A stretch of 64,000 nt of DNA, from contig JAFYNR010000034.1 of NCBI GenBank assembly GCA_017548045.1, forward strand, positions 1 to 64,000, read 5' to 3'. The notes beneath the pieces were generated by a model. It saw only the letters and a list, made by a program, of their open reading frames with translations. It had not been told where the DNA came from and searched no databases. Below, in pieces: positions 25,283 to 33,842 of the stretch. The stretch is from Clostridia bacterium (lineage in GTDB: Bacteria; Bacillota; Clostridia; Oscillospirales; Acutalibacteraceae). Within the stretch, counting starts at the first letter, position 1, and each line of letters begins with the position of its first letter. Both the position numbers and the translations under genes were made by a program.

Positions 25283-27073
25283 ATGAAAAGAATCCTGGCA
25301 TTTGTTCTGGCGGCAATTCTGGCATTTTCGGCATTTGCGATGATGGGCTATGCAGACGGTCAGCCCGTTACCGCATATATTGCGAATTCCTACGATGAAG
25401 AAAACGGATACGGCAGAGCTATCGATTGGTACAACGTGAATGACAAATATTATTTCTTTGTTCCCGCATCGATCGATTATGAAGCGGCAAAGCTTTATAT
25501 TTCCGGCACTTACACGGTTGACGGTGCCGAATACACCGCACCCGAAACCCTTGCAACGGTTTTTGGTGACAAGACCGAAGTAAAGGTTACGGCAGAAGGC
25601 GGTTCATACGATGTTGTCATCATAAAAGAGTCAAAGACCGCTTCTGTGTTTATTGAAACGGAATCAGGCTCTCTTGATTTCATCCACGCCGTAAAGGGTA
25701 ATGAAGAAGAAGGCACAATCGAAATCGTTGATGTTGATGGCAAGGTTCTCTATGACGGTGCGCTTGAAATCAAGGGCAGAGGTAACTCTACCTGGCAGAT
25801 GGAAAAGAAGCCCTACAACATAAAGCTTGATAAAAAAACAGACCTTTTCGGTATGGGAAAAACAAAGAAGTGGAGCCTTATCGCCAACCACACCGATTTA
25901 TCGCTTATCAGAAATGTTCTTGCTTATGAAGCGGCAAAGGCGGCAGGTATGCCTTATACACCTCAGTTTGAGCCTGTTGACGTTTACATCAACAGAGAGT
26001 ACAAAGGCTCGTATCTTCTTACAACAAGAGTAGGCATTGACGGCACAAGCGTTGATGTTGAAGACCTTGAAGGCAATACAGAGGATGCCAACAAAAATGA
26101 CCTTGATACATATCCCAAGGCAGGTTACTACGGCACATATGCAGGTCTTCTTGCAGGTACAAAGAAGTGGTATGATATTCCCAACGATCCCGAAGATATC
26201 ACAGGCGGCTACATCATTGAAATGGAGCTTGCCAACAGATATGCAGACGAAGCCTGCGGCTTTGTTACTGACCGTGATCAGCCTTTCACAATGAAAACAC
26301 CCGAATATGTAACAAAGGCACAGATTGATTATATCAGCGGACTTTATCAGAAGTTTGAAGATGCGGTTTATGCAGGTGCGGATATGGCTGAAATCGGCAA
26401 ATACTGCAACGTTCAGTCACTTGCACAGCTTTACCTCATCAATGAATGGGCGTCAAATATGGACGGCGGTCTCACCAGCACATATTTCTACAAGCCCGAA
26501 GGAGAAAATGAAACTCTCTACGGCGGCCCCGTATGGGACTTTGATATTGCATTCGGCAACAATGATGCTGAACGCTTCGGTAATGATTATAACGATCCTT
26601 CAAAGTGGACTGTTTGCTATAACAGAATGTACAGAAACACAGTTTTCGGTAAATGGGATATTGATGAACAGCCCAATGTTTTCAATATCATTACCAAGAA
26701 CGAAGGCTTTGTTGATGTTCTTGACACAGTATGGAACGGAGCAATGAAATCAGCAGTTGCAGAAACCATTGAATGGGTAGAAACCGAGTATGCCCCCTCA
26801 GTTGAGGGTTCTGCGGTTGCAAATGCAATCCGCTGGAATATTTTCGGCACACACGATGTTGACGAAATCAAAAAAGCTTATGCAGATGAGGTTAAGGCCG
26901 TTGTTAAGTTTGCAAAAACAAAGGCGGAAACAATTACTGCCGGCGTAGGCGAGGTGCAGAACGATGCTCCCGAAACCAATGCTGTTGTGAAGTTTTTCAA
27001 GGGCTTCCTTGTCGGTATCAACGACATCTTTGAAAAGGCTATTGTTGCACTTGACCTTGTGAACAAAATCTAA
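25283..27073 (+). CDS. Secreted CotH kinase-domain protein (first of a tandem pair)
   Basis: A 596-residue protein with a signal peptide (about 1-24), an N-terminal Ig-like/beta domain (25-130), and a CotH domain (about 130-540). CotH-type motifs are IKGRGNSTWQMEKKPYNIKL, LFGMGKTKKWSLIAN, NREYKGSYLLTTRV and the metal-binding-type GPVWDFDIAFGN (DFD near 418). CotH of Bacillus spores is a protein kinase; homologues in gut Clostridia are secreted and of unknown target. The C-terminus is a linker followed by a hydrophobic/amphipathic tail (about 565-596) like those of three other secreted proteins here. AAGGAGGC precedes the ATG. Confidence 0.82.
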   Translation: MKRILAFVLAAILAFSAFAMMGYADGQPVTAYIANSYDEENGYGRAIDWYNVNDKYYFFVPASIDYEAAKLYISGTYTVDGAEYTAPETLATVFGDKTEVKVTAEGGSYDVVIIKESKTASVFIETESGSLDFIHAVKGNEEEGTIEIVDVDGKVLYDGALEIKGRGNSTWQMEKKPYNIKLDKKTDLFGMGKTKKWSLIANHTDLSLIRNVLAYEAAKAAGMPYTPQFEPVDVYINREYKGSYLLTTRVGIDGTSVDVEDLEGNTEDANKNDLDTYPKAGYYGTYAGLLAGTKKWYDIPNDPEDITGGYIIEMELANRYADEACGFVTDRDQPFTMKTPEYVTKAQIDYISGLYQKFEDAVYAGADMAEIGKYCNVQSLAQLYLINEWASNMDGGLTSTYFYKPEGENETLYGGPVWDFDIAFGNNDAERFGNDYNDPSKWTVCYNRMYRNTVFGKWDIDEQPNVFNIITKNEGFVDVLDTVWNGAMKSAVAETIEWVETEYAPSVEGSAVANAIRWNIFGTHDVDEIKKAYADEVKAVVKFAKTKAETITAGVGEVQNDAPETNAVVKFFKGFLVGINDIFEKAIVALDLVNKI

Positions 27074-27101
27074 GACGGTTTAAGTCAAAAGAGGTGTTTT
27101 T

Positions 27102-28889
27102 GTGAAAAAGATTATTTCAGCTTTACTGGCTATCGTTATCGCTTTTTCTTTCAGCAGTCTGACCGTATTTGCCGTAGATGAAGCAATATCCGCTTTTTCT
27201 GTGGGAACACTTGAAGAAAAGGAACACGGCGCCCAGCTTTCCGTTGATTGGTACAAGACGGAAAACGGAATATATTTGTTTGTGCCTCAGTCGGTAGACC
27301 TTTCACAGGCAAAGGTTTATTTCACCGCAAACAGTGACGTGTATGCTGACGGTGAGAAAATAACGAACGGTTCATCCGCCGCTTTCCTTGAAGGTAAAAC
27401 AGAGGTTACCCTCACGAGCGGAAGTGCTTCATACAAAGTGAAGATTGTTGCCATATCGGACGTTTCTTCCGTTTTTATTGAGACCGAAAGCGGTTCTCTT
27501 GACAGCGTGCACGCAGATAAGGAATACAAGGAAAAAGGCGAAATAACGGTTATCGGTGCAGACGGTAACGTGGAATATGACGGTGAGCTTGACTATATCA
27601 AGGGCAGAGGCAACACTACCTGGGGTCTTGATAAAAAGCCCTACAATATCAAGCTTGAAGGTAAGGCAAATCTTTTCGGTATGGGCAAAAGCAAAAAGTG
27701 GAGCCTTCTTGCCAACCGTGCAGATGTTTCATTGCTCAGAAACAGCCTTGCTTTTACCGCTGCCGAAAGTGCAGGTCTGGCATATACACCCAAGTTTGAG
27801 CCCGTTGACGTATACATAAACGGTGAGTATAAGGGAGCTTATATTCTCACAACAAGAATTGAAACGGATAAAACAAGAGTCAATATCGATAATCTCGAAG
27901 ACCTTAACGAAGATGCAAATCCCGATATTGATATTGAAGCGCTTCCCAGAGGCGGCGTTTACGGCAGATATTCGGGCTATCTTGAAGGAACAAGAAAATG
28001 GGTTGAAATCCCCAATAATCCCGAGGATATTACCGGCGGATACATTATTGAAATGGAGCTTCCCGGCAGATACGACGATGAAATAAGCGGCTTTGTTACA
28101 AAAAACAGTCAGGCGGTTATTTTCAAATCGCCCGAATACGCTTCTGAGGATGAAGTTGTCTATATGGCAAGCTACTATCAGCTTTTCGAAAATGCGGTTT
28201 TTGAAAATGAAAGCCTTGATGCCATAGGCGAATACTGCAACGTAGAGTCTCTTATAGATTCTTACGTATTCAACGAATGGGTTGCGAATCACGATGCAGG
28301 TCTCACAAGCTCATATCTTTACAAGCCTGCAAACGATACTCTTTACGCAGGTCCCGTATGGGATTTCGACAGAGCGTTCGGTAACTGTGACGTAATCAGA
28401 TACGGGCTTGACTACAACAAACCTGCCCAGTGGACGGTTTGCCACAGCCATCTTCGCAGTATTACCCTTTGGGGCGGTGCCGATGCAGATAAAATTCCCA
28501 CGTTCTACAATCTTCTTGCAAAGAATGAGGATTTTGTAAAGCTTTGCAAGGATAAGTGGAATTCGGTTTTCAAAGATGCATTTACCGCTTCCGTTGAAGA
28601 AATAACAGGCGATTATGCAAAGAAAATTGAATCCTCCGTTATTGCAGATGCAATCCGTTGGAACACGTTCAAGACCGAAGACGTTGAAGCAATCAAGGCT
28701 GCATATGCGGCAGAGGTCAAAGAGGTTTCGGATTTTGCACAGACGAAAACAGCATTCATGGATGCCAATATAGGCACTGTTGCGGTTCGCGAAAATGAAG
28801 AAACAACTTCTTTCTGGGATAAGTTAAGCATAATAGGTGGAAATCTTGTTGAGAAGATTATTTTGCTTTTCGGTCTGGAAAATATCTGA
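27102..28889 (+). CDS. Secreted CotH kinase-domain protein (second of a tandem pair)
   Basis: A 595-residue paralogue of the preceding gene, starting at GTG with GAGGTG upstream and 28 bases after the previous stop. Signal peptide (about 1-24), N-terminal beta domain, then the CotH domain with IKGRGNTTWGLDKKPYNIKL, LFGMGKSKKWSLLANRADVS, NGEYKGAYILTTRIE and GPVWDFDRAFGN. It ends in a tail (WDKLSIIGGNLVEKIILLFG) resembling those of the neighbour and of the protease and LCAT-like proteins. The pair arose by duplication and have diverged substantially, which suggests separate targets or a heteromeric pair. A strong terminator follows. Confidence 0.82.
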   Translation: MKKIISALLAIVIAFSFSSLTVFAVDEAISAFSVGTLEEKEHGAQLSVDWYKTENGIYLFVPQSVDLSQAKVYFTANSDVYADGEKITNGSSAAFLEGKTEVTLTSGSASYKVKIVAISDVSSVFIETESGSLDSVHADKEYKEKGEITVIGADGNVEYDGELDYIKGRGNTTWGLDKKPYNIKLEGKANLFGMGKSKKWSLLANRADVSLLRNSLAFTAAESAGLAYTPKFEPVDVYINGEYKGAYILTTRIETDKTRVNIDNLEDLNEDANPDIDIEALPRGGVYGRYSGYLEGTRKWVEIPNNPEDITGGYIIEMELPGRYDDEISGFVTKNSQAVIFKSPEYASEDEVVYMASYYQLFENAVFENESLDAIGEYCNVESLIDSYVFNEWVANHDAGLTSSYLYKPANDTLYAGPVWDFDRAFGNCDVIRYGLDYNKPAQWTVCHSHLRSITLWGGADADKIPTFYNLLAKNEDFVKLCKDKWNSVFKDAFTASVEEITGDYAKKIESSVIADAIRWNTFKTEDVEAIKAAYAAEVKEVSDFAQTKTAFMDANIGTVAVRENEETTSFWDKLSIIGGNLVEKIILLFGLENI

Positions 28890-28893
28890 TTTT

Positions 28894-28930
28894 TAATCCC
28901 TGCGCCAAAATGACGCAGGGATTAATTTTT
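28894..28930 (+). terminator. Terminator of the cotH pair
   Basis: Stem TAATCCCTGCG / CGCAGGGATTA around a CCAAAATGA loop, followed by ATTTTT. It ends 11 bases before the T-box promoter. Confidence 0.85.
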
Positions 28931-28941
28931 CAAAAAAAGTG

Positions 28942-28970
28942 TTGACAAATTTAATTTTCGGTGTTATCAT
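28942..28970 (+). promoter_or_regulatory. Promoter of the T-box transcript
   Basis: TTGACA (28942-28947), 17-base spacer, TATCAT (28965-28970). Confidence 0.8.
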
Positions 28971-28977
28971 TACTCAC

Positions 28978-29240
28978 ATAAAAGCAGTGACGAAGAAGGC
29001 AGAAGTGTAAAGCTTCCAGAGAGTCGGCGTTTGGTGCGAGCCGTCAGCAGAGCATTTCAAGGCTATCCCTTCCGAGCCGAAGCCCCGAAAACCTATTGGT
29101 TAGTAGACGGCTTCCGTGTATGCCGCGTTAAGGCATAGGGCTTGTTGGAGTCCGATGAGTGGCGTAATAACGCAATTTGAGTGGTACCGCGGGTTTAACA
29201 GCTCGTCTCAAAAGAGTTTCTTTTGGGACGGGTTTTTTGT
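28978..29240 (+). promoter_or_regulatory. T-box riboswitch with terminator
   Basis: The leader has the T-box sequence AGTGGTACCGCGGG at 29180-29193, whose antiterminator bulge binds an uncharged tRNA 3' end, and stem I features: a K-turn-like GCAGTGACGAAG near 28984 opposite CTTCCGAGC near 29069, helix GAAGTG (29002-29007) / CATTTC (29053-29058), and the apical CCAGAGAGTCGGC...GGTGCGAGCC segment. A Rho-independent terminator CTCGTCTC...GGGACGGG with T-run spans 29202-29238. The specifier loop 3' strand is AAGGCTATCC at 29059-29068: aligned from the lower helix as in glyQS the codon is AUC (Ile), aligned from the upper helix UAU (Tyr), and GCU followed by A is also possible. The specifier therefore remains uncertain. 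Confidence 0.9.
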
Positions 29241-29294
29241 TTTGTTCAAATTCGTAACCATTGCCCAAAAGGAAAAATGAAAGGAGCCGCAAAA

Positions 29295-31595
29295 ATGGAT
29301 TACAGTTTGAAAGAAGTAGCAGGCAGAATCAAAGACCTGCGCGAAGCAAAAGGATACACACAGGAGGAGCTTGCAAAGCTTACGGGTGTATCACTTGAAG
29401 AATATCAGATTCTCGAAAAAGGCGACACAGACTTCAGTTTCACGTTTATTTATAAGTGTGCAAAGGCCTGCAACGTTGAGGTTGTTGATTTGCTTGAAGG
29501 AAGAAGCTCGACGCTTACCTCGTTTGCCGTCACAAGAAAAGGTGAGGGCCTTAAAATCTTAAAGCAGCACGGCGTTGAATATAATAACCTTGCACCCAAA
29601 TTCAAGGATAAGCTGGCAGAGCCCTTCCTTGTAAAGTTTCCCTATATTCCCGAAGAGCAGAATGCTTCTATGAAGCTTAATTCCCACAACGGTCAGGAGT
29701 TTGACGTAATCGTTAAGGGTTCTCTTAAGGTTCAGGTCGGTAATCACGTTGATATTCTTCACGAGGGCGATTCGATTTTCTATAACAGCCTTATTCCTCA
29801 CGGTATGATTGCTGTAAGCGAGGGCGGCTGTGAATTTCACGCAGTTGTTCTCAATCCTCAGGACGGACAGGTAAGCGAAGAATACCCCGAGGTTCCCTTC
29901 GTTGCCGCAAAGTCAGTTGAAAAGGCAAGTGACACATCAACCGTTGCCGATAAATTCATTGAGTCCTACTATGATGAAAACGGCGTATTCAGCGGCATCA
30001 GCTTCAAGAATGACGATGAATTCAACTTTGCGTTTGACTGCGTTGATGCAATCGCCGAAAAGAATCCCGACAAACTGGCGATGATGTGGGTTGCAAACGA
30101 TAAAACAGACCGTAAATTCACATTCAGCGACCTTAAAAAATATTCGGCTAAAACTGCCAACTACTTTGAATCCCTCGGCATCAAGAAGGGCGATACCGTA
30201 ATGCTCGTTCTCAAGCGTCACTATCAGTTCTGGTTCTGTATGCTTGCACTCCATAAGATCGGTGCTATCGCAATCCCCGCAACAAATCAGCTTGTTGAGC
30301 ATGACTTCACATACAGATACAAAGCCGCCAAGGTAAAAGCTATCGTCTGCACTGCTGACGGTGAGGTGTCCGACGAAGCCGAGAAGGCTGCAGCGGAATT
30401 CCCCGGAATGGTTAAGATTCTGGTCGGCGGCAAGAAAGACGGCTGGAATGACTTCAACGTTGAAATGGAGCGCTTCAGCACTCACTATTTCCGCACCGAA
30501 AATACTCCTTGCGGCAATGACCCTATGCTTATGCTCTTCACTTCGGGTACAACAGGCTATCCCCGTATCGCAACTCATTCATACAAGTATGCGCTGGGTC
30601 ATTACCCCACCGCAAAGCATTGGCATAACGTAAACCCCGACGGACTTCACTTCACAATCTCCGACACAGGCTGGGGTAAAGCACTCTGGGGTAAGCTCTA
30701 CGGTCAGTGGCTCTGCGAAGCCGGTATATTCACCTATGATTTCGACAGATTCCGTTCGGAAGATATTCTTCCTATGTTTGCAAAATACAACATCACAACC
30801 TTCTGTGCACCGCCTACGATGTACCGCTTCTTCATCAAAGAAGATCTTTCAAAGTATAACCTTTCATCCATTGAATACGCAACAACCGCAGGTGAAGCAC
30901 TTAACCCCGAAGTATTCAACCAGTTCAAGAAAGCAACGGGACTTACCATTATGGAAGGCTTCGGTCAGACCGAAACGACACTTTCTATTGCAAACTTCGT
31001 TGGTTCAACACCCAAAATCGGTTCTATGGGTAAGCCCAGCCCCCTTTACGACGTTGTTGTTCTTGATCCTGACGGAAATGAATGTAAAACAGGCGACACA
31101 GGTGAAATCTGTATCCGCACAAAGGATAACGTTCCCTGCGGACTTTTCATCGGCTACTATCTTGATGAAGAAAAGACCGCGGAAGTATGGCACGACGGTT
31201 ATTATCATACAGGCGATACCGCAACAATGGACGAAGACGGTTACCTTTGGTATGTAGGCCGTATTGACGACGTTATCAAGTCATCGGGCTACCGCATCGG
31301 ACCTTTCGAAATCGAAAGTGTTATTATGGAGCTTCCCTATGTTCTTGAATGTGCAATCACTCCTGTTCCCGATGAGGTCCGCGGTCAGATTGTAAAGGCT
31401 ACAATCGTTCTCGTAAAAGGCAAGGTCGGAACAGACGAACTGAAAAAGGAAATTCAGGAATACGTAAAAACTCATACAGCTCCCTATAAATATCCCAGAA
31501 TCGTTGAGTTCGTTGACGAGCTTCCCAAGACAATCAGCGGTAAGGTAAGACGTGTTGAAATCCGTAAAAATGACCTGGAAAAGCTTAAGAAATAA
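29295..31595 (+). CDS. HTH-cupin-acyl-CoA synthetase fusion (AMP-forming ligase)
   Basis: A 766-residue three-part protein: XRE-type helix-turn-helix (about 5-62, GYTQEELAKLTGVSLEEYQI), cupin fold (about 95-190, with H-containing SLIPHGM), and an ANL-superfamily acyl-CoA synthetase (about 215-765) with the adenylate-forming P-loop LFTSGTTGYPR (near 414), GFGQTET (near 555), YHTGDTA (near 636) and the catalytic Lys of TISGKVRR near the end. The ligase part resembles medium-chain/ACSM-type synthetases that activate carboxylic acids with ATP and CoA. AAGGAG is 8 bases before the ATG at 29295; an in-frame TTG at 29223 lies within the T-box terminator. T-box control implies induction by amino-acid starvation. 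Confidence 0.85.
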   Translation: MDYSLKEVAGRIKDLREAKGYTQEELAKLTGVSLEEYQILEKGDTDFSFTFIYKCAKACNVEVVDLLEGRSSTLTSFAVTRKGEGLKILKQHGVEYNNLAPKFKDKLAEPFLVKFPYIPEEQNASMKLNSHNGQEFDVIVKGSLKVQVGNHVDILHEGDSIFYNSLIPHGMIAVSEGGCEFHAVVLNPQDGQVSEEYPEVPFVAAKSVEKASDTSTVADKFIESYYDENGVFSGISFKNDDEFNFAFDCVDAIAEKNPDKLAMMWVANDKTDRKFTFSDLKKYSAKTANYFESLGIKKGDTVMLVLKRHYQFWFCMLALHKIGAIAIPATNQLVEHDFTYRYKAAKVKAIVCTADGEVSDEAEKAAAEFPGMVKILVGGKKDGWNDFNVEMERFSTHYFRTENTPCGNDPMLMLFTSGTTGYPRIATHSYKYALGHYPTAKHWHNVNPDGLHFTISDTGWGKALWGKLYGQWLCEAGIFTYDFDRFRSEDILPMFAKYNITTFCAPPTMYRFFIKEDLSKYNLSSIEYATTAGEALNPEVFNQFKKATGLTIMEGFGQTETTLSIANFVGSTPKIGSMGKPSPLYDVVVLDPDGNECKTGDTGEICIRTKDNVPCGLFIGYYLDEEKTAEVWHDGYYHTGDTATMDEDGYLWYVGRIDDVIKSSGYRIGPFEIESVIMELPYVLECAITPVPDEVRGQIVKATIVLVKGKVGTDELKKEIQEYVKTHTAPYKYPRIVEFVDELPKTISGKVRRVEIRKNDLEKLKK

Positions 31596-31608
31596 TTTTG
31601 CAAAAAGA

Positions 31609-31637
31609 AAAAGCACCGAGTGATCGGTGCTTTTTAT
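31609..31637. terminator. Bidirectional terminator
   Basis: Stem AAAGCACCGA / TCGGTGCTTT with A-rich and T-rich flanks, between the plus-strand synthetase gene and the minus-strand DUF3798 gene. Confidence 0.85.
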
Positions 31638-31648
31638 TTTTGATGTTG

Positions 31649-32821
31649 TTATCTGATTGCCTCAAAACCGGGCTGATATGCCTTGAATACGTTAGCCATA
31701 TCGTCGTATGCTTCAACGGTAAATTCCTTGCTGTCTGCGGCGGCAGAAACTCTTGAGGTAACCTTTTCCGCCATATTCTCGGCTGTTGTTGTGCCGTTAA
31801 GAAGGTCAAACGTGCTGTGTACCGCACCTCTGAGAAGAATGGTTGCAAGAGGAGTTTTATAGATATAAAGCTTGCCGAGGCCTGTTGTATCAGCTTCAAC
31901 GGCGGCTTTTACATTCTTGATGTAATCCTTGATATCCGAGGTTTTTGAAGGTGCTTCTATGTCGTAAACTTCGCCTACGCCGTTGTATGCGGTGGGGAAT
32001 GAGGGGCAGATATAGATAAGACCTTTTTTGTTTGCCTGCTCAATAAGGGTTGACTGAACTGCACTGTCAGTTGAGAAAACCGCAACGTCCTTGCCTTCAA
32101 CGTCACCGTTCATATAGTGTCTTGCGATTGCTTCGCGTATATATTTCTGGGCGCCTTCAATCTGAACGCTGTTTGTATCTGCACTGCTGTCGTTGATAAA
32201 CTTGATTCCCTGAGCCTCACATGCATTCTTGATGGCATTTACAGCATCTCTTATGAGCTTATTGCCTGACATTGTTCGGGAAACAAAGAATGTGATGAAG
32301 TATTTTGCGCCTCTGTCCTTAGCCTGAGCAACGATATCCTCAGCGGCTTTTGACCAGTCAACACAGAGAACAAGGTTTGAAAGCTCTGCAATTTCTTCAA
32401 TGTTATCTTCGGGCTCTATGCAGGCAGTGATAAGCTCGGGATTGATTTCTTTTGCCTTGTAAATGGCATTTCTCGTGTACTGCGTTGCCCTTGCATAGAT
32501 GATTGCACCGATTTCGGGGTCAGCCGCAAGTTCTTTTGAAAGGGTGATGATTCCGGGATCGCCGCCCTTGAGGATACGGCTGTCATCATACTGCTTTATT
32601 ATGATTGAGTTGGGGTATTCTGCTTCAAGCTCCTTTGCTGCTCTGTAATCCTCGGGGTACTGTGCTTCGGGTGCAACAAGAATTGCAACCTTTTTCTGAG
32701 GAATAACAACCTCTTCACCTTTTGCTCCGGTGTCGTTTTTGCATCCTGCCATAGCAAAAATGAGAGCTGCCGCCATAACGAGGGCAAGGATTCTTCTGAA
32801 TGTTTTGCTTGTGAGTTTCAT
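31649..32821 (-). CDS. DUF3798 family lipoprotein (periplasmic-binding-protein-like)
   Basis: A 390-residue lipoprotein: signal with lipobox FAMAGC (Cys27), then a domain resembling type I periplasmic binding proteins with alternating beta/alpha segments (KVAILVAPEAQYPEDY, AIIYARATQYTRN, AVFSTDSAVQSTLIEQ). This matches the DUF3798 family known from Firmicutes, of unknown ligand. No ABC transporter genes are nearby. The ATG overlaps the stop of the WYL-type regulator gene (4-base overlap), so the two proteins are translationally coupled, which suggests that this protein's ligand and the regulator's signal may be related. Confidence 0.75.
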   Translation of the reverse strand: MKLTSKTFRRILALVMAAALIFAMAGCKNDTGAKGEEVVIPQKKVAILVAPEAQYPEDYRAAKELEAEYPNSIIIKQYDDSRILKGGDPGIITLSKELAADPEIGAIIYARATQYTRNAIYKAKEINPELITACIEPEDNIEEIAELSNLVLCVDWSKAAEDIVAQAKDRGAKYFITFFVSRTMSGNKLIRDAVNAIKNACEAQGIKFINDSSADTNSVQIEGAQKYIREAIARHYMNGDVEGKDVAVFSTDSAVQSTLIEQANKKGLIYICPSFPTAYNGVGEVYDIEAPSKTSDIKDYIKNVKAAVEADTTGLGKLYIYKTPLATILLRGAVHSTFDLLNGTTTAENMAEKVTSRVSAAADSKEFTVEAYDDMANVFKAYQPGFEAIR

Positions 32822-33816
32822 AACACTACCTCTTTTGTATTTAGGATATTTTTTGCTTTTTCTGTAAACATCTGCCTGATATTTGCAGGTGCTATAATTT
32901 CAATTTTGTCCGAAAGGGCAAACAGCCAGCCGAGAAGCTTATCGTCAAACACCGTATATACTTTGGCGTTGCAGTAACCTTCTTTTTCGTCTTTTCTGAA
33001 CTGAACGGGAGTATTGAATCTGTTTTCAATAAGCTCAATATATTCGGACGGGAATTTTATCACGAGCCATTCCTTGAAATAATAACTTGTTTCCATGGGG
33101 CTGCCGTCAAAATAGCTCGTTGCCGAAACAAGGTCGCCCGAAAATTCGGCTGAATCGGATTTCAGTATTTCGGCATTTTTAATGCGCGGCAGATTTACGT
33201 ATTCCGCATTTTCCGAAGAGTCTGTTTTGGTGAAAATGAATGATACGTTTCCGTCTGCAACGGTAAGCACGACGGGGTTTACCGTAACCGTTTCAAAATC
33301 CACCGAATCAGAAAATACGTCCCCCGGCTTTGAACGGGAAACAGTCAGTGCAACCTGCTTTTTATCCCGTATTGACAGCCTGAGGCTGTTAAGGATTTCA
33401 GATGATGTTTTTCTTTTCGGTGCATATGAATTAAGGTTGATTGTGGTGCTGAGAATAAGGTCAAGCGTGGGTATGCAGGTGTTTCTGCGAAGATATTTTT
33501 TGATGTAATCCGTCTCATCCTCCGAAAGAATATCCGATGAAAAGATTGCTTCAAGAATAAGTCTTACCGCATCCTGAGAAAAACTCTTTACAATGTAGTA
33601 GCCTCTCTTGGGCTTTGAAACACCTATTATTTTGACCGTTGTCTGATTAACCGCTTTTATATCGGATATAATGTTTCTTTTCGAAACGTTGTATCCGTAA
33701 CTGCGCATATGCTCACAGATTTCATCCAAAGATAAAATGTTGTTTTCGTCGGAAAACATAGTGAGGATTTCTGCCAAAACAATGAGCCTTGTTCTTGCGT
33801 TGGAGGTTGTTTCCAA
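32818..33816 (-). CDS. WYL-type helix-turn-helix transcriptional regulator
   Basis: A 332-residue protein with an N-terminal winged HTH (about 10-75, SLDEICEHMRSYGYNVSKRN) and a WYL-like C-terminal sensor region (about 145-330) rich in beta strands (VTVNPVVLTVADGNVSFIFT). WYL-domain regulators bind small ligands or nucleic acids and often control the genes beside them. It follows the GH2 gene by 26 bases and overlaps the DUF3798 start. Ends KAKNILNTKEVV. Confidence 0.7.
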   Translation of the reverse strand: METTSNARTRLIVLAEILTMFSDENNILSLDEICEHMRSYGYNVSKRNIISDIKAVNQTTVKIIGVSKPKRGYYIVKSFSQDAVRLILEAIFSSDILSEDETDYIKKYLRRNTCIPTLDLILSTTINLNSYAPKRKTSSEILNSLRLSIRDKKQVALTVSRSKPGDVFSDSVDFETVTVNPVVLTVADGNVSFIFTKTDSSENAEYVNLPRIKNAEILKSDSAEFSGDLVSATSYFDGSPMETSYYFKEWLVIKFPSEYIELIENRFNTPVQFRKDEKEGYCNAKVYTVFDDKLLGWLFALSDKIEIIAPANIRQMFTEKAKNILNTKEVVL

Positions 33817-33842
33817 AATAACCGCCGCCTTTTGTCCGTTCT

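Noticed and set aside
29223..29294. N-terminal extension of the HTH-cupin-ligase
   Set aside because: The in-frame upstream start lies inside the T-box terminator; the ATG at 29295 has AAGGAG 8 bases upstream.
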